NCBI RefSeq assembly: GCF_012935695.1 | Contig: NZ_CP052859.1 | Location: forward strand, 4,133,001 to 4,197,000 | Length of the DNA: 64,000 bases | Origin: Pseudomonas sp. ADAK18 | Lineage (GTDB): Bacteria > Pseudomonadota > Gammaproteobacteria > Pseudomonadales > Pseudomonadaceae | Direction: 5' to 3' | Shown here: one piece after another, positions 22,237 through 30,484 of the stretch | How positions within the stretch are numbered: position 1 is the first letter of the stretch | How the letters are laid out: every line of letters begins with the position of its first letter | The notes under the pieces: generated by a model | The model's input: the letters and a program-made list of their open reading frames with translations, nothing else | Told to the model about the DNA's origin: nothing | Database searches by the model: none | Translations under genes and position numbers: made by a program

Positions 22237-23390
22237 AGCGGCCATTGTTGTGGGTCGGGCTGGTGCTCGGTTGCTTGCTGACCGCCGGAGGCCTGTACGC
22301 CTGGCACAAGGCAATTCCCTACCAGGAAGTCGTCGAGCGTGGACCCTCTCCCGAAGTCCAGGCCAACCCCTATCTGGCGGCGGAGCATTTTCTGCGTCAG
22401 CAAGGCCTGGTGGTCGAACACGCCAAGGGCCTTGAACAACTAACGAGCCTTGCACCCAAGGGCAGCAGCCTGCTGTTGCTGGGCGAGCGCAGCAACATGT
22501 CCCCGCGCCAGGCTGACCAACTGTTGGAATGGGCCAAGAATGGCGGCCATCTATTGCTGGTGGCTGAAGCACTTTGGGACGACGAAACCGGCAAAAGCGA
22601 CGATCTGCTGCTGGACCGTGTGCAACTGCGCCAAGCCTTCAGCGAAGGCTTCGACAAGCCGGTACCAGCCGGTAAAAAGCGTGCACCTGACCTGACCAAG
22701 TTGTATGTCGACAACGAAACCCCTGCGGCCTATTTCAGCTTTGACACGGACTTCAATCTTACCGACCCCAAGCACCTGGCCCAGTTCTCAGCCAACAGCG
22801 CCAAGGCCAGCCACTTGATGCAGGTCAATCTCGGGCAGGGCAGCGTCACGGTGGTCACCGACAGCGACTTATGGAAAAACCGCAATATCGGTCGACACGA
22901 CAACGCCTGGCTGCTGTGGCACCTGAACCAGGGCACCACCGTCACACTGCTGTTCAACAGCGACGTTGACGACTTTTTCAGCCTGTTGCTGCGGTACTTT
23001 CCCCAAGCCCTGGTAGCGCTAGCAGCGCTGATGGCCCTGGGTTTGTGGCACGCTGGCATGCGCCAGGGGCCGATTCAACCACCCGCTTCCAGGGCACGCC
23101 GGCAATTGCAAGAGCACTTGAAAGCCAGTGCAGATTTCCTGCTGCGCCGTAGCGGACAAAACAGCCTGTTGCAGGCCCTGCAGCACGACATCCTGCGTAC
23201 CGCCCGGCGCTGTCATCCGGGCTTCGAACACCTCGACACCGCTGAACAGTGGCAGGCCCTTGAACGCCTGACGCGCCAACCTACCCTTGTCATCAGCCAG
23301 GCCCTCGGCCCACTCCCGGCAAAGCGGCTTTCCAGCGCCGACTTCAGCCGCCAGGTGGCCTGCCTGCAAACCCTCAGGAATGCCCTATGA
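22233..23390 (+). CDS. DUF4350-containing protein, membrane-anchored
   Basis: This 385-residue protein has an N-terminal signal-anchor helix (KRPLLWVGLVLGCLLTAGGL) and then a periplasmic DUF4350 domain resembling the GATase-like fold (NPYLAAEHFLRQQG, LGERSNMSPRQADQLLEWAK, GGHLLLVAEALW). A second helix lies near 260-285 (FPQALVALAALMALGLWHAG) and a cytoplasmic helical tail of about 100 residues follows. Such proteins accompany MoxR/DUF58 operons, and no enzymatic activity is known to me. The start is the ATG overlapping the previous stop (ATGA). The stop overlaps the MoxR start in the same way. Confidence 0.82.
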   Translation: MKRPLLWVGLVLGCLLTAGGLYAWHKAIPYQEVVERGPSPEVQANPYLAAEHFLRQQGLVVEHAKGLEQLTSLAPKGSSLLLLGERSNMSPRQADQLLEWAKNGGHLLLVAEALWDDETGKSDDLLLDRVQLRQAFSEGFDKPVPAGKKRAPDLTKLYVDNETPAAYFSFDTDFNLTDPKHLAQFSANSAKASHLMQVNLGQGSVTVVTDSDLWKNRNIGRHDNAWLLWHLNQGTTVTLLFNSDVDDFFSLLLRYFPQALVALAALMALGLWHAGMRQGPIQPPASRARRQLQEHLKASADFLLRRSGQNSLLQALQHDILRTARRCHPGFEHLDTAEQWQALERLTRQPTLVISQALGPLPAKRLSSADFSRQVACLQTLRNAL

Positions 23391-24364
23391 GCGAATTTCC
23401 AGCGCAATCCCTTCAGCGCGCCAGCGAATTGGCCCAGGCCTTGCGCGTCGAACTGCGCAAAGCGGTGATCGGCCAGGATCAGGTGATCGATGACGTGCTC
23501 ACGGCGCTGATCGCCGGCGGCCATGTGCTGCTCGAAGGCGTTCCCGGCCTGGGCAAGACCTTGCTGGTGCGTGCCCTGGCGCGCTGTTTTGGTGGCGAGT
23601 TCGCGCGCATCCAGTTCACCCCGGACCTGATGCCCAGCGACGTCACCGGCCACGCCGTATACGACCTGCACAGCGAACAATTCAAACTGCGCAAAGGCCC
23701 CTTGTTCACCAACCTGTTGCTGGCCGATGAGATCAACCGCGCGCCAGCGAAAACCCAGGCGGCACTGCTGGAAGCCATGCAGGAGCGCCAGGTCACCCTC
23801 GAAGGTGAAGCGCTGCCCATCGGGCAACCGTTCATGGTGCTGGCCACCCAGAACCCGATCGAGCAGGAAGGCACCTACCCGTTGCCCGAAGCCGAGCTGG
23901 ATCGCTTCATGCTCAAAGTGCGCATGGACTACCCCGAGGCACAACAGGAACTGGACATGGTGCGTGAAGTGACCCGCTCATCCCGGGCCGACATGCTCGA
24001 CGTGCAACCGCTACGCACCGTGCTCCAGGCCGAAGACGTGCTGCTGCTGCAACAGATTGCCAGCGAACTGCCTCTGGATGAACAGGTACTCGACTACGCC
24101 GTACGCCTGGCCCGCACCACCCGCAGTTGGCCGGGCCTGACCATCGGCGCAGGGCCTCGGGCCTCCATCGCCCTGGTGCGCGGTGCGCGGGCCCGAGCGC
24201 TGTTGCGTGGCGGCGAATTCGTGACACCGGACGACATCAAGGGCTGCGCCCTGGCGGTACTGCGTCATCGGGTGCGCATTGCTCCGGAACTGGACATTGA
24301 TGGGCTGGAGGTGGATCAGGTGCTTAAACAACTGCTGGACCAAGTCCCGGCGCCTCGGCAATGA
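23387..24364 (+). CDS. MoxR-family AAA+ ATPase
   Basis: This is a 325-residue AAA+ ATPase. Walker A is GVPGLGKT at residues 51-58; Walker B is LLLADEINRAPAKTQAALLE; sensor 1 lies in VLATQNPIEQEGTYPLPEAE, and the sensor 2 region contains GPRASIALVRGARARALLRG. MoxR ATPases act like chaperones with partner proteins carrying von Willebrand A-type domains, here the DUF58 protein next door. In other bacteria such systems affect envelope stress tolerance and assembly of enzyme complexes. Its ATGA overlap with the previous gene and 7-base spacing to the next make coupling likely. Confidence 0.95.
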   Translation: MSEFPAQSLQRASELAQALRVELRKAVIGQDQVIDDVLTALIAGGHVLLEGVPGLGKTLLVRALARCFGGEFARIQFTPDLMPSDVTGHAVYDLHSEQFKLRKGPLFTNLLLADEINRAPAKTQAALLEAMQERQVTLEGEALPIGQPFMVLATQNPIEQEGTYPLPEAELDRFMLKVRMDYPEAQQELDMVREVTRSSRADMLDVQPLRTVLQAEDVLLLQQIASELPLDEQVLDYAVRLARTTRSWPGLTIGAGPRASIALVRGARARALLRGGEFVTPDDIKGCALAVLRHRVRIAPELDIDGLEVDQVLKQLLDQVPAPRQ

Positions 24365-24371
24365 CCCGCCC

Positions 24372-25703
24372 ATGAAGCCCACCCGCCTGCTGCTGATCTG
24401 GCTCGGCGTACTGCTGGGGTTGAGCATTCTGCTGAGTGCCTTTGCGGCGTTGCAGTTCAACGTGCCGAGCACGCTGCACTCGATTGCCTGGGGCCTGCTT
24501 CTGGCCCTTCTGTTACTGGCCTTGCTGGACGCCGCTCGTCTACGCCGCCGACCTTCGCCACGGGTGCGACGGCAGATGCCCGGCAGCCTGGCCTTGGGAC
24601 GTTGGAGCGAGGTACGGATCACGCTTGAACACAATTACCCACAGCCACTGGCCGTAAAGGTGTTTGACCACGTACCCGATGGCCTGAGCCTGGAGCACCT
24701 GCCACAGTCCATCAACCTGCGACCCGGCGAACACAGCGAACTGGGCTATCGCCTGCGACCGTTGCGGCGCGGGCACTTCAGTTTCGAGCGGTGTGAAGTC
24801 CACCTTCCCAGCCCCTTGGGGCTGTGGTCGGCACGACGCTTTATAAAGGCCCACGATGCGACCCGGGTGTACCCGGACTTTGCCCGTTTATATGGTGCGC
24901 AGTTGCTAGCCGTAGACAACTGGCTCAGCCAGCTCGGCGTACGCCAGCGCCAACGCCGCGGGCTGGGCCTGGAGTTTCATCAGTTGCGTGAGTTTCGCGA
25001 GGGCGACAGCCTGCGCCAGATCGACTGGAAAGCCACCGCCCGCCAACGCACCCCGATAGCTCGCGAGTATCAGGATGAGCGCGATCAACAGATCGTGTTC
25101 ATGCTCGACTGCGGCCGGCGCATGCGCAGCCAGGACGGCGAACTCTCCCACTTCGATCACGCCCTGAATGCTTGCCTGTTGCTCAGTTACGTCGCCTTGC
25201 GCCAGGGCGACGCCGTGGGGCTGTGCACCTTTGCCTGCGACCAGCCCCGCTACCTCGCGCCCGTCAAGGGCAGTGGCCAGCTCAACCTGTTGCTCAACAC
25301 GGTGTATGACCTGAACACCACCCGGCGTGCGGCCGACTACCAGGCCGCCGCCAGCCAACTGTTGGCTCGACAGAAACGCCGGGCGCTGGTGATCGTGGTG
25401 AGCAATCTACGAGATGAGGACGATGAAGAACTGCTGACAGCGGTCAAACGCATCAGCCGCCAGCACCGCGTACTGGTGGCGAGCCTGCGGGAAGAAGTCC
25501 TGGACCAATTGCGCCAGTCGCCGGTCGAAACCCTGCCCGAGGCTCTGGCCTATTGCGGCACCGTCGATTACGTCAATGCCCGGAACGAACTCCATGACCG
25601 GTTGAGCGCCCACGGCCTGTCGGTGCTGGACACACAACCCTCTGAGCTGGGGGCCGCTCTGGTAACACGCTACCTGGGTTGGAAGAAAGCGGGAGTATTA
25701 TAA
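24372..25703 (+). CDS. DUF58-domain protein (MoxR partner)
   Basis: This 443-residue protein has two membrane helices at the N-terminus (about 5-27 and 34-52) and a beta-rich part around 75-150. The DUF58 core begins GLGLEFHQLREFREGDSLRQ and runs on to REYQDERDQ. A von Willebrand A-like fold follows, starting VFMLDCGRRMRSQDG. The metal-binding DxSxS motif is changed to DCGRR, so metal binding may be weak or lost. DUF58 proteins pair with MoxR ATPases. I chose the ATG at 24372, which gives a proper membrane anchor; a longer frame upstream overlaps moxR without support. Function is unknown. Confidence 0.88.
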   Translation: MKPTRLLLIWLGVLLGLSILLSAFAALQFNVPSTLHSIAWGLLLALLLLALLDAARLRRRPSPRVRRQMPGSLALGRWSEVRITLEHNYPQPLAVKVFDHVPDGLSLEHLPQSINLRPGEHSELGYRLRPLRRGHFSFERCEVHLPSPLGLWSARRFIKAHDATRVYPDFARLYGAQLLAVDNWLSQLGVRQRQRRGLGLEFHQLREFREGDSLRQIDWKATARQRTPIAREYQDERDQQIVFMLDCGRRMRSQDGELSHFDHALNACLLLSYVALRQGDAVGLCTFACDQPRYLAPVKGSGQLNLLLNTVYDLNTTRRAADYQAAASQLLARQKRRALVIVVSNLRDEDDEELLTAVKRISRQHRVLVASLREEVLDQLRQSPVETLPEALAYCGTVDYVNARNELHDRLSAHGLSVLDTQPSELGAALVTRYLGWKKAGVL

Positions 25704-25767
25704 AAAACGGCGCACGGCCACGGTTCCGGTACAGGGACCCAAACCAGCCCGACAACGCGCGCAGTGG

Positions 25768-26127
25768 CTAAGCCGAGGCCTGCAAGGGATCAAAGCTGAA
25801 GTACTGCAACAGCGCATTGATCAGTTGCCCGTATTCAACGGGCGCCCGCAAAATACTGAACCCTGAATCGTAATGCCGGGGGTTGATGTCTTCATGGCTC
25901 CACAGGCAGGTGGCCGTAAGATCAACTGCATGCACATCGCCCTCAGGCCCGGGGATCTTCAAGCGCAGCTCGAAGTCCACATCGACCATCATGGGCAAAT
26001 GACTGATCAACATCAGACCCTCTTCAGAGACATTACCCAGATAACCAATGGGCCTGTCCGTCAGACGGTTGAAAACTTGCAGAAAGCAGGGCAATTGATG
26101 CCGCTTAATCCTTCGGTCGGTAAACAT
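25768..26127 (-). CDS. PilZ-domain protein, likely cyclic-di-GMP binding
   Basis: This is a 119-residue single-domain PilZ protein. The ligand motif RxxxR is present (R5 and R9 in MFTDRRIKRHQ), and so is the NxSxxG motif in GNVSEEGLMLI, so binding of cyclic-di-GMP is likely. The rest has the beta-barrel pattern (VDFELRLKIPGPEGDVHAVD, TATCLWSHEDINPRHYDSGF). The start is the ATG at 26127; an upstream TTG start would add six residues with no advantage. It is convergent with the DUF58 operon and has no domain that shows what it controls. Confidence 0.9.
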   Translation of the reverse strand: MFTDRRIKRHQLPCFLQVFNRLTDRPIGYLGNVSEEGLMLISHLPMMVDVDFELRLKIPGPEGDVHAVDLTATCLWSHEDINPRHYDSGFSILRAPVEYGQLINALLQYFSFDPLQASA

Positions 26128-26354
26128 GATGAGTTCGCCATCCAATGGCCATGACTCTGGCCGCTCCAGTGATTCGGAACAGGCCGCTATGGCCTGCTCT
26201 CCCTGGACTTCGGTGAGACAACAGCAAGCGCCTTGTCACGTTACAGCTGCCGAATCCGGGTCTAGCATCCGTTCAAACAAGAAACTTGTACAAACAGACA
26301 TTCAAAGATTAGCCGAAGACTGGCAAGGGGCCAGCTATGGAATGACAAATATCA

Positions 26355-26729
26355 TCACAATGACGCCGGACGCGGTTGAGCGGCACTGATGCCTGGGTAG
26401 TGCCCCAGTTGCTGCAGGGTGTCCAGACGCGCACGTGCCCGAAAGGCATACTCGCTGGCCGGGTATTGGCTGATGATGAACTGGTAGGTTTGCGCCGCAT
26501 CGACGAACAGCTTCTGCCGCTCCAGGCACTGCCCGCGCAGCATCGAGACCTCAGGTTGCACATAGCGCCGGGACCGACTTTCACGGTCGACCTGGGACAA
26601 CTCAAGGGTTACCCGCTGACAATCGCCGACATCATAGGCGCGATAGGCATTGTTCAAATGATGGTCCATCGACCAACGGGTACAGCCGACAACACTGACG
26701 GCCAGGGCAGCAATGATCACGATTCGCAT
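26355..26729 (-). CDS. Small TPR-like lipoprotein
   Basis: This 124-residue protein begins MRIVIIAALAVSVVGCTRWS: a short signal peptide with a lipobox ending at Cys16, so it should be lipidated in the envelope. The mature part is helical and reads like tetratricopeptide repeats (LNNAYRAYDVGDCQRVTLEL; KLFVDAAQTYQFIISQYPAS), the layout of small BamD- or YfiO-like helical proteins. AGGAG lies 6-8 bases before the ATG. It is divergent from pyk. I cannot assign a pathway. Confidence 0.75.
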   Translation of the reverse strand: MRIVIIAALAVSVVGCTRWSMDHHLNNAYRAYDVGDCQRVTLELSQVDRESRSRRYVQPEVSMLRGQCLERQKLFVDAAQTYQFIISQYPASEYAFRARARLDTLQQLGHYPGISAAQPRPASL

Positions 26730-26903
26730 GGGGGTTCTCCTGTCTTGTGCAGTGTATCGACCCCTGTGCAAAAATCTTCAAGGTTGATCGCCTGTCCAAA
26801 CAGGTGAAAACAAGCGAAACGTCGATAAGTAGTGCAAACGAACAATGACTACAACCAAAGAGCATAGTAGCCTTCCTCAGCGCTTGAACTCAGGAGTCCG
26901 TGC

Positions 26904-28355
26904 ATGTCCGTCCGTCGTACCAAAATCGTCGCCACCCTTGGCCCGGCCAGTAACTCGCCGGAAGTCCTCGAACAGCTGATTCTGGCTGGCCTGGACGTTG
27001 CCCGTCTGAACTTCTCCCATGGCACCCCGGACGAGCACAAGGCTCGCGCCAAACTGGTGCGTGACCTGGCCGCCAAGCATGGCCGCTTCGTCGCACTGCT
27101 GGGTGACCTGCAAGGCCCGAAAATTCGTATCGCCAAATTCGCCAACAAGCGGATCGAACTGAAGATCGGTGACAAGTTCACCTTCTCCACCAGCCATCCG
27201 CTGACCGACGGCAACCAGCAAGTCGTGGGTATCGACTACCCGGACCTGGTGAAAGATTGCGGCGTCGGCGACGAGTTGCTGCTCGACGACGGACGCGTGG
27301 TCATGCGCGTCGACACCGCTACCGTCACTGAGCTGAACTGCACCGTGATCATCGGCGGCCCACTGTCCGACCACAAAGGCATCAACCGTCGCGGCGGTGG
27401 CCTGACGGCGCCGGCCCTGACCGAGAAAGACAAGGCTGACATCAAGCTCGCCGCCGAAATGGAAGTGGACTACCTCGCCGTGTCCTTCCCGCGCGACGCC
27501 GCCGACATGGAATACGCCCGTAAGCTGCGCGACGAAGCCGGCGGTACCGCCTGGCTGGTGGCGAAGATCGAACGCGCCGAAGCCGTGGCCGATGACGAAA
27601 CCCTCGATGGCCTGATCAAGGCTTCCGACGCTGTGATGGTTGCCCGTGGCGACCTGGGCGTGGAAATCGGTGACGCCGAACTGATCGGCATCCAGAAGAA
27701 GATCATCCTGCACGCACGCCGCCACAACAAAGCGGTGATCGTTGCGACCCAGATGATGGAGTCGATGATCCAGAACCCGATGCCTACCCGCGCCGAAGTG
27801 TCCGACGTGGCCAACGCCGTGCTCGACTACACCGACGCCGTGATGCTCTCGGCTGAAAGTGCTGCAGGCCCGTACCCGTTGGAAGCCGTCCAGGCCATGG
27901 CGCGTATCTGCGTCGGCGCTGAGAAGCACCCGACCAGCAAGACCTCCAGCCACCGCATCGGCAAGGTGTTCGAAAGCTGCGACCAGAGCATCGCCCTGGC
28001 TGCCATGTACACCGCCAACCACTTCCCGGGCGTGAAAGCGATCATCGCCTTGACCGAAAGTGGCTACACGCCGTTGATCATGTCGCGTATCCGTTCCTCG
28101 ATCCCGATCTACGCGTTCTCCCCGCACCGCGAAACCCAGGCCCGCGCGGCCTTGTTCCGTGGCGTCTACACCGTACCGTTCGACCCGGCATCGCTGCCGC
28201 CTGAGCAAGTCAGCCAGGCCGCGATCGACGAGTTGCTCAAGCGCGGCGTTGTGGAGAAAGGCGACTGGGTCATCCTGACCAAGGGCGACAGCTACCACAC
28301 CATCGGCGGCACCAACGGCATGAAGATCCTGCACGTTGGCGACAAGATGGTCTAA
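26904..28355 (+). CDS. pyk: Pyruvate kinase, PykA type
   Basis: This 483-residue glycolytic enzyme makes pyruvate and ATP from phosphoenolpyruvate and ADP. It begins MSVRRTKIVATLGPASNSPE and holds RLNFSHGTPDEH, the substrate and metal segment VAKIERAEAV with the conserved Lys, MVARGDLGVE and VIVATQMMESM. The C-terminal regulatory domain is complete. Features such as GDLQGPKIRI and GGPLSDHKGINRRGGGLTAP are closer to E. coli PykA than PykF, and PykA is usually controlled by AMP rather than fructose bisphosphate. Start is the first ATG. A REP repeat follows the stop. Confidence 0.97.
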   Translation: MSVRRTKIVATLGPASNSPEVLEQLILAGLDVARLNFSHGTPDEHKARAKLVRDLAAKHGRFVALLGDLQGPKIRIAKFANKRIELKIGDKFTFSTSHPLTDGNQQVVGIDYPDLVKDCGVGDELLLDDGRVVMRVDTATVTELNCTVIIGGPLSDHKGINRRGGGLTAPALTEKDKADIKLAAEMEVDYLAVSFPRDAADMEYARKLRDEAGGTAWLVAKIERAEAVADDETLDGLIKASDAVMVARGDLGVEIGDAELIGIQKKIILHARRHNKAVIVATQMMESMIQNPMPTRAEVSDVANAVLDYTDAVMLSAESAAGPYPLEAVQAMARICVGAEKHPTSKTSSHRIGKVFESCDQSIALAAMYTANHFPGVKAIIALTESGYTPLIMSRIRSSIPIYAFSPHRETQARAALFRGVYTVPFDPASLPPEQVSQAAIDELLKRGVVEKGDWVILTKGDSYHTIGGTNGMKILHVGDKMV

Positions 28356-28372
28356 GTGACACGCTGAAAAAC

Positions 28373-28465
28373 AATGTGGGAGGGGGCTTGCTCCCGATAG
28401 CGGTGTGACAGTCAGCTTATCTGTCACTGATCCACCGCAATCGGGAGCAAGCCCCCTCCCACATT
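28373..28465. repeat. REP-type inverted repeat (REPIN)
   Basis: The ends AATGTGGGAGGGGGCTTGCT and AGCAAGCCCCCTCCCACATT are inverted copies about 50 bases apart. It lies between the convergent pyk and enoyl-CoA hydratase genes. Confidence 0.87.
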
Positions 28466-28468
28466 TGG

Positions 28469-29218
28469 TTAGCGTCGGTTGATAAACCCTGACAACGCCG
28501 CAATCGCCTCCGGCGACTTCAACCGTTGGGTAAACAACGCACCCTCCTCCTCGATCACCTTGCGCAGTTGCTCGCGGTCGACGCTCTTCATCAGGTGCTT
28601 GCTGACCTGCACCGCCCCAGGCGCCAGGGTTTCAAAGCGTACGGCGACTTCCCGCGCCTTGGCCAAGGCTGATTCGCCGCTGCCCAATGCCTCAGTGGCA
28701 ATGCCCCAAGCGGCAGCCTGCTCGCCGGTAAACCCTTCACCCAGCAGTAACAACTCCGCAGCCTTGGCATGCCCCAACAATCGCGGCAGGATCAAACTGG
28801 AACCAAACTCCGGGCACAGCCCCAAGTTGACGAACGGCATGCGCAACCGCGCATCCCGGCTGACATACACCAGATCACAATGCAGCAGCAGCGTCGTACC
28901 AATCCCCACCGCTGCACCCGCAACCGCCGCAATCACGGGTTTTCGGCAATTGAGCAAACTGCGCATGAAATGAAACACCGGGCTGTCGAGATCCGCCGGC
29001 GGTTGTTCAAGAAAGTCGCCAATGTCATTTCCGGCGGTGAAGCATTCACTGCTGCCCTGGATCAACACCGCATTGAGTGTGGCATCAGCGTCCGCCTGCT
29101 CCAGCGCCTCGGCCAACTGGCTGTACATGGCGCGGGTCAAGGCGTTTTTCTTGTCCGGACGATTAAGCTGCAGGATCAGCAGCCCACGTTCGCGTTGCAG
29201 CAGGATGGCGTCGGTCAT
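28469..29218 (-). CDS. Enoyl-CoA hydratase/isomerase family protein
   Basis: This is a 249-residue crotonase-fold protein. The oxyanion-hole segments are FTAGNDIGDF (near residue 60) and AGAAVGIGTTLLLHCDLVYV (near 100-119). The segment VNLGLCPEFGSSLILPRLLG carries one conserved Glu in the PEF/GSS context seen in delta3,delta2-enoyl-CoA isomerases, while the second Glu of classical hydratases is not evident. Isomerase activity is therefore as likely as hydratase activity. It lies 30 bases downstream of the 2Fe-2S reductase gene, and both may be one transcript. Substrate range is unknown. Confidence 0.88.
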   Translation of the reverse strand: MTDAILLQRERGLLILQLNRPDKKNALTRAMYSQLAEALEQADADATLNAVLIQGSSECFTAGNDIGDFLEQPPADLDSPVFHFMRSLLNCRKPVIAAVAGAAVGIGTTLLLHCDLVYVSRDARLRMPFVNLGLCPEFGSSLILPRLLGHAKAAELLLLGEGFTGEQAAAWGIATEALGSGESALAKAREVAVRFETLAPGAVQVSKHLMKSVDREQLRKVIEEEGALFTQRLKSPEAIAALSGFINRR

Positions 29219-29248
29219 GGCAAATCTCGCGGCTGGAAAATTCAGCGC

Positions 29249-30181
29249 TCAACCACGGGGCAGGAAGACGTCGGCCAGCAGTTGATTGCGCGGCAGTCCC
29301 GCCAGGAACAGGCGCTTTGAAAAGGCCTCGACGCTGGCAGGGTGCCCGCAGAGTAAAGCCAGAGTTTGCCTTGAAACAAGCCGCAGTTGCGCCAAAGCCT
29401 CAGTCAACTCAGCCGCTGTCCATAGCTCGACGCTGAGGTTGGGATGGCTGGCAGCCAGCGCCGCCAAAGGCTCGGCCAAGTAATGCCCGTTGGCATCATG
29501 CGCCAGATGAATGACCCGGATGGCGCCCTGATGATCCTGGCGCAAGGCCTCCCGCAGCACACCCCACAAGGGTGCCATGCCGGTACCGGACCCCAACAGC
29601 CAGAGCGGACGGACCTGCCAGTCCGGGTCGTAGTGCAGCGCGCCACCACGCAGTTCGCCCAAACGCAGGCCGTCGCCCGCCTTCAGCTTTCGGGCAGCAT
29701 CACTGAATTCGCCGGGCAAGCGGCAATCGAGGTGAAACTCCAAGTACGGGTCGACCTGGGGCAAGCTGGCCAGGGAATACGGCCTCGCGATCCTCCCCGC
29801 CCACAACACCAAGTGCTGTCCGGCCTGATAGCGCAGGCTGCGCTCCGGTTGCAGACGCAGACGCAGCACCGCCGGGTTCAACCAGTCGGCGCGCAGTACC
29901 TGCGCAGCCAGGCCATCAGCGCGCGGATCGAAAGCTTCCACCTGCAGATCGCCCGTGACCTGGCACTGACACGCCAGGCGCCAGCCGTCCTGGCGTTGCG
30001 CTGGGCTCAAGGCATCGGGCTGTTTGTCCTGAACCTCGCCCTGGCAACGCACCAGGCAGGCATGGCAACTGCCCGCCCGACAACTGTAGGGCACGGCGAC
30101 ACCCGCCTGGTTCAGGACGTCCAGCAGGTTGCTGCCGGTGGGTACCGACCAGTGGCGTTCGCCGACGTGGAGTTCAGGCAT
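29249..30181 (-). CDS. 2Fe-2S ferredoxin-NAD(P)H reductase (flavoprotein oxidoreductase)
   Basis: This 310-residue protein has a plant-type 2Fe-2S domain first, with C34, C39, C42 and C71 in the pattern Cx4Cx2Cx28C. It is followed by a ferredoxin-reductase module: the FAD motif RPYSLASLP, then an NAD(P)-binding part starting LLGSGTGMAPLWGVL. This layout matches the reductase components of aromatic-ring or alkane oxygenases and the CDP-6-deoxy-delta-3,4-glucoseen reductase family. There is no oxygenase subunit nearby. The redox partner is unknown. It sits 30 bases upstream of the enoyl-CoA hydratase gene. Confidence 0.88.
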   Translation of the reverse strand: MPELHVGERHWSVPTGSNLLDVLNQAGVAVPYSCRAGSCHACLVRCQGEVQDKQPDALSPAQRQDGWRLACQCQVTGDLQVEAFDPRADGLAAQVLRADWLNPAVLRLRLQPERSLRYQAGQHLVLWAGRIARPYSLASLPQVDPYLEFHLDCRLPGEFSDAARKLKAGDGLRLGELRGGALHYDPDWQVRPLWLLGSGTGMAPLWGVLREALRQDHQGAIRVIHLAHDANGHYLAEPLAALAASHPNLSVELWTAAELTEALAQLRLVSRQTLALLCGHPASVEAFSKRLFLAGLPRNQLLADVFLPRG

Positions 30182-30196
30182 GAAACCTTCTCTAAT

Positions 30197-30293
30197 TAGG
30201 AGCGAGTTTGCTCTCGATGGTCGCTAACGATAACGCGGGGAATATGACGAAACCCATCAGATTCATATTTTTCGCGAGCACGCTCGCGCCTAA
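30197..30293. repeat. REP-type inverted repeat, divergent copy
   Basis: TAGGAGCGAGTTTGCTCTCGA and, 55 bases later, TCGCGAGCACGCTCGCGCCTA are imperfect inverted copies. It occupies most of the left part of the gap between the reductase gene and fumarase; the right part (30294-30484) shows no gene and must carry the fumarase promoter. Confidence 0.7.
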
Positions 30294-30484
30294 AGTGGAG
30301 CGCGCCCAGCATTCATGACCATAGTCGGGTGTATCGGCCACCGCACCGGGTTATACTGCCGCGCCTTTTTAGCGTCGCGCCTAGCAGCACCCGGCGTGCC
30401 TTGGAAAGGTGCCTTCAGCCGACCGATGCACCCCACTGAAGACACCTTTATTGAATGTTCCCGTCTTATAGAGGAGCGCGACTC

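Noticed and set aside
26791..26804. Dyad CCTGT-CCAA-ACAGG upstream of pyruvate kinase, considered as a HexR or Cra site
   Set aside because: It does not fit TTGT-N7-ACAA nor the Cra consensus; it is short enough to arise by chance.
26877..28427. A 516-codon minus-strand frame opposite pyruvate kinase
   Set aside because: Antisense shadow of a highly biased gene; no start site or domain.
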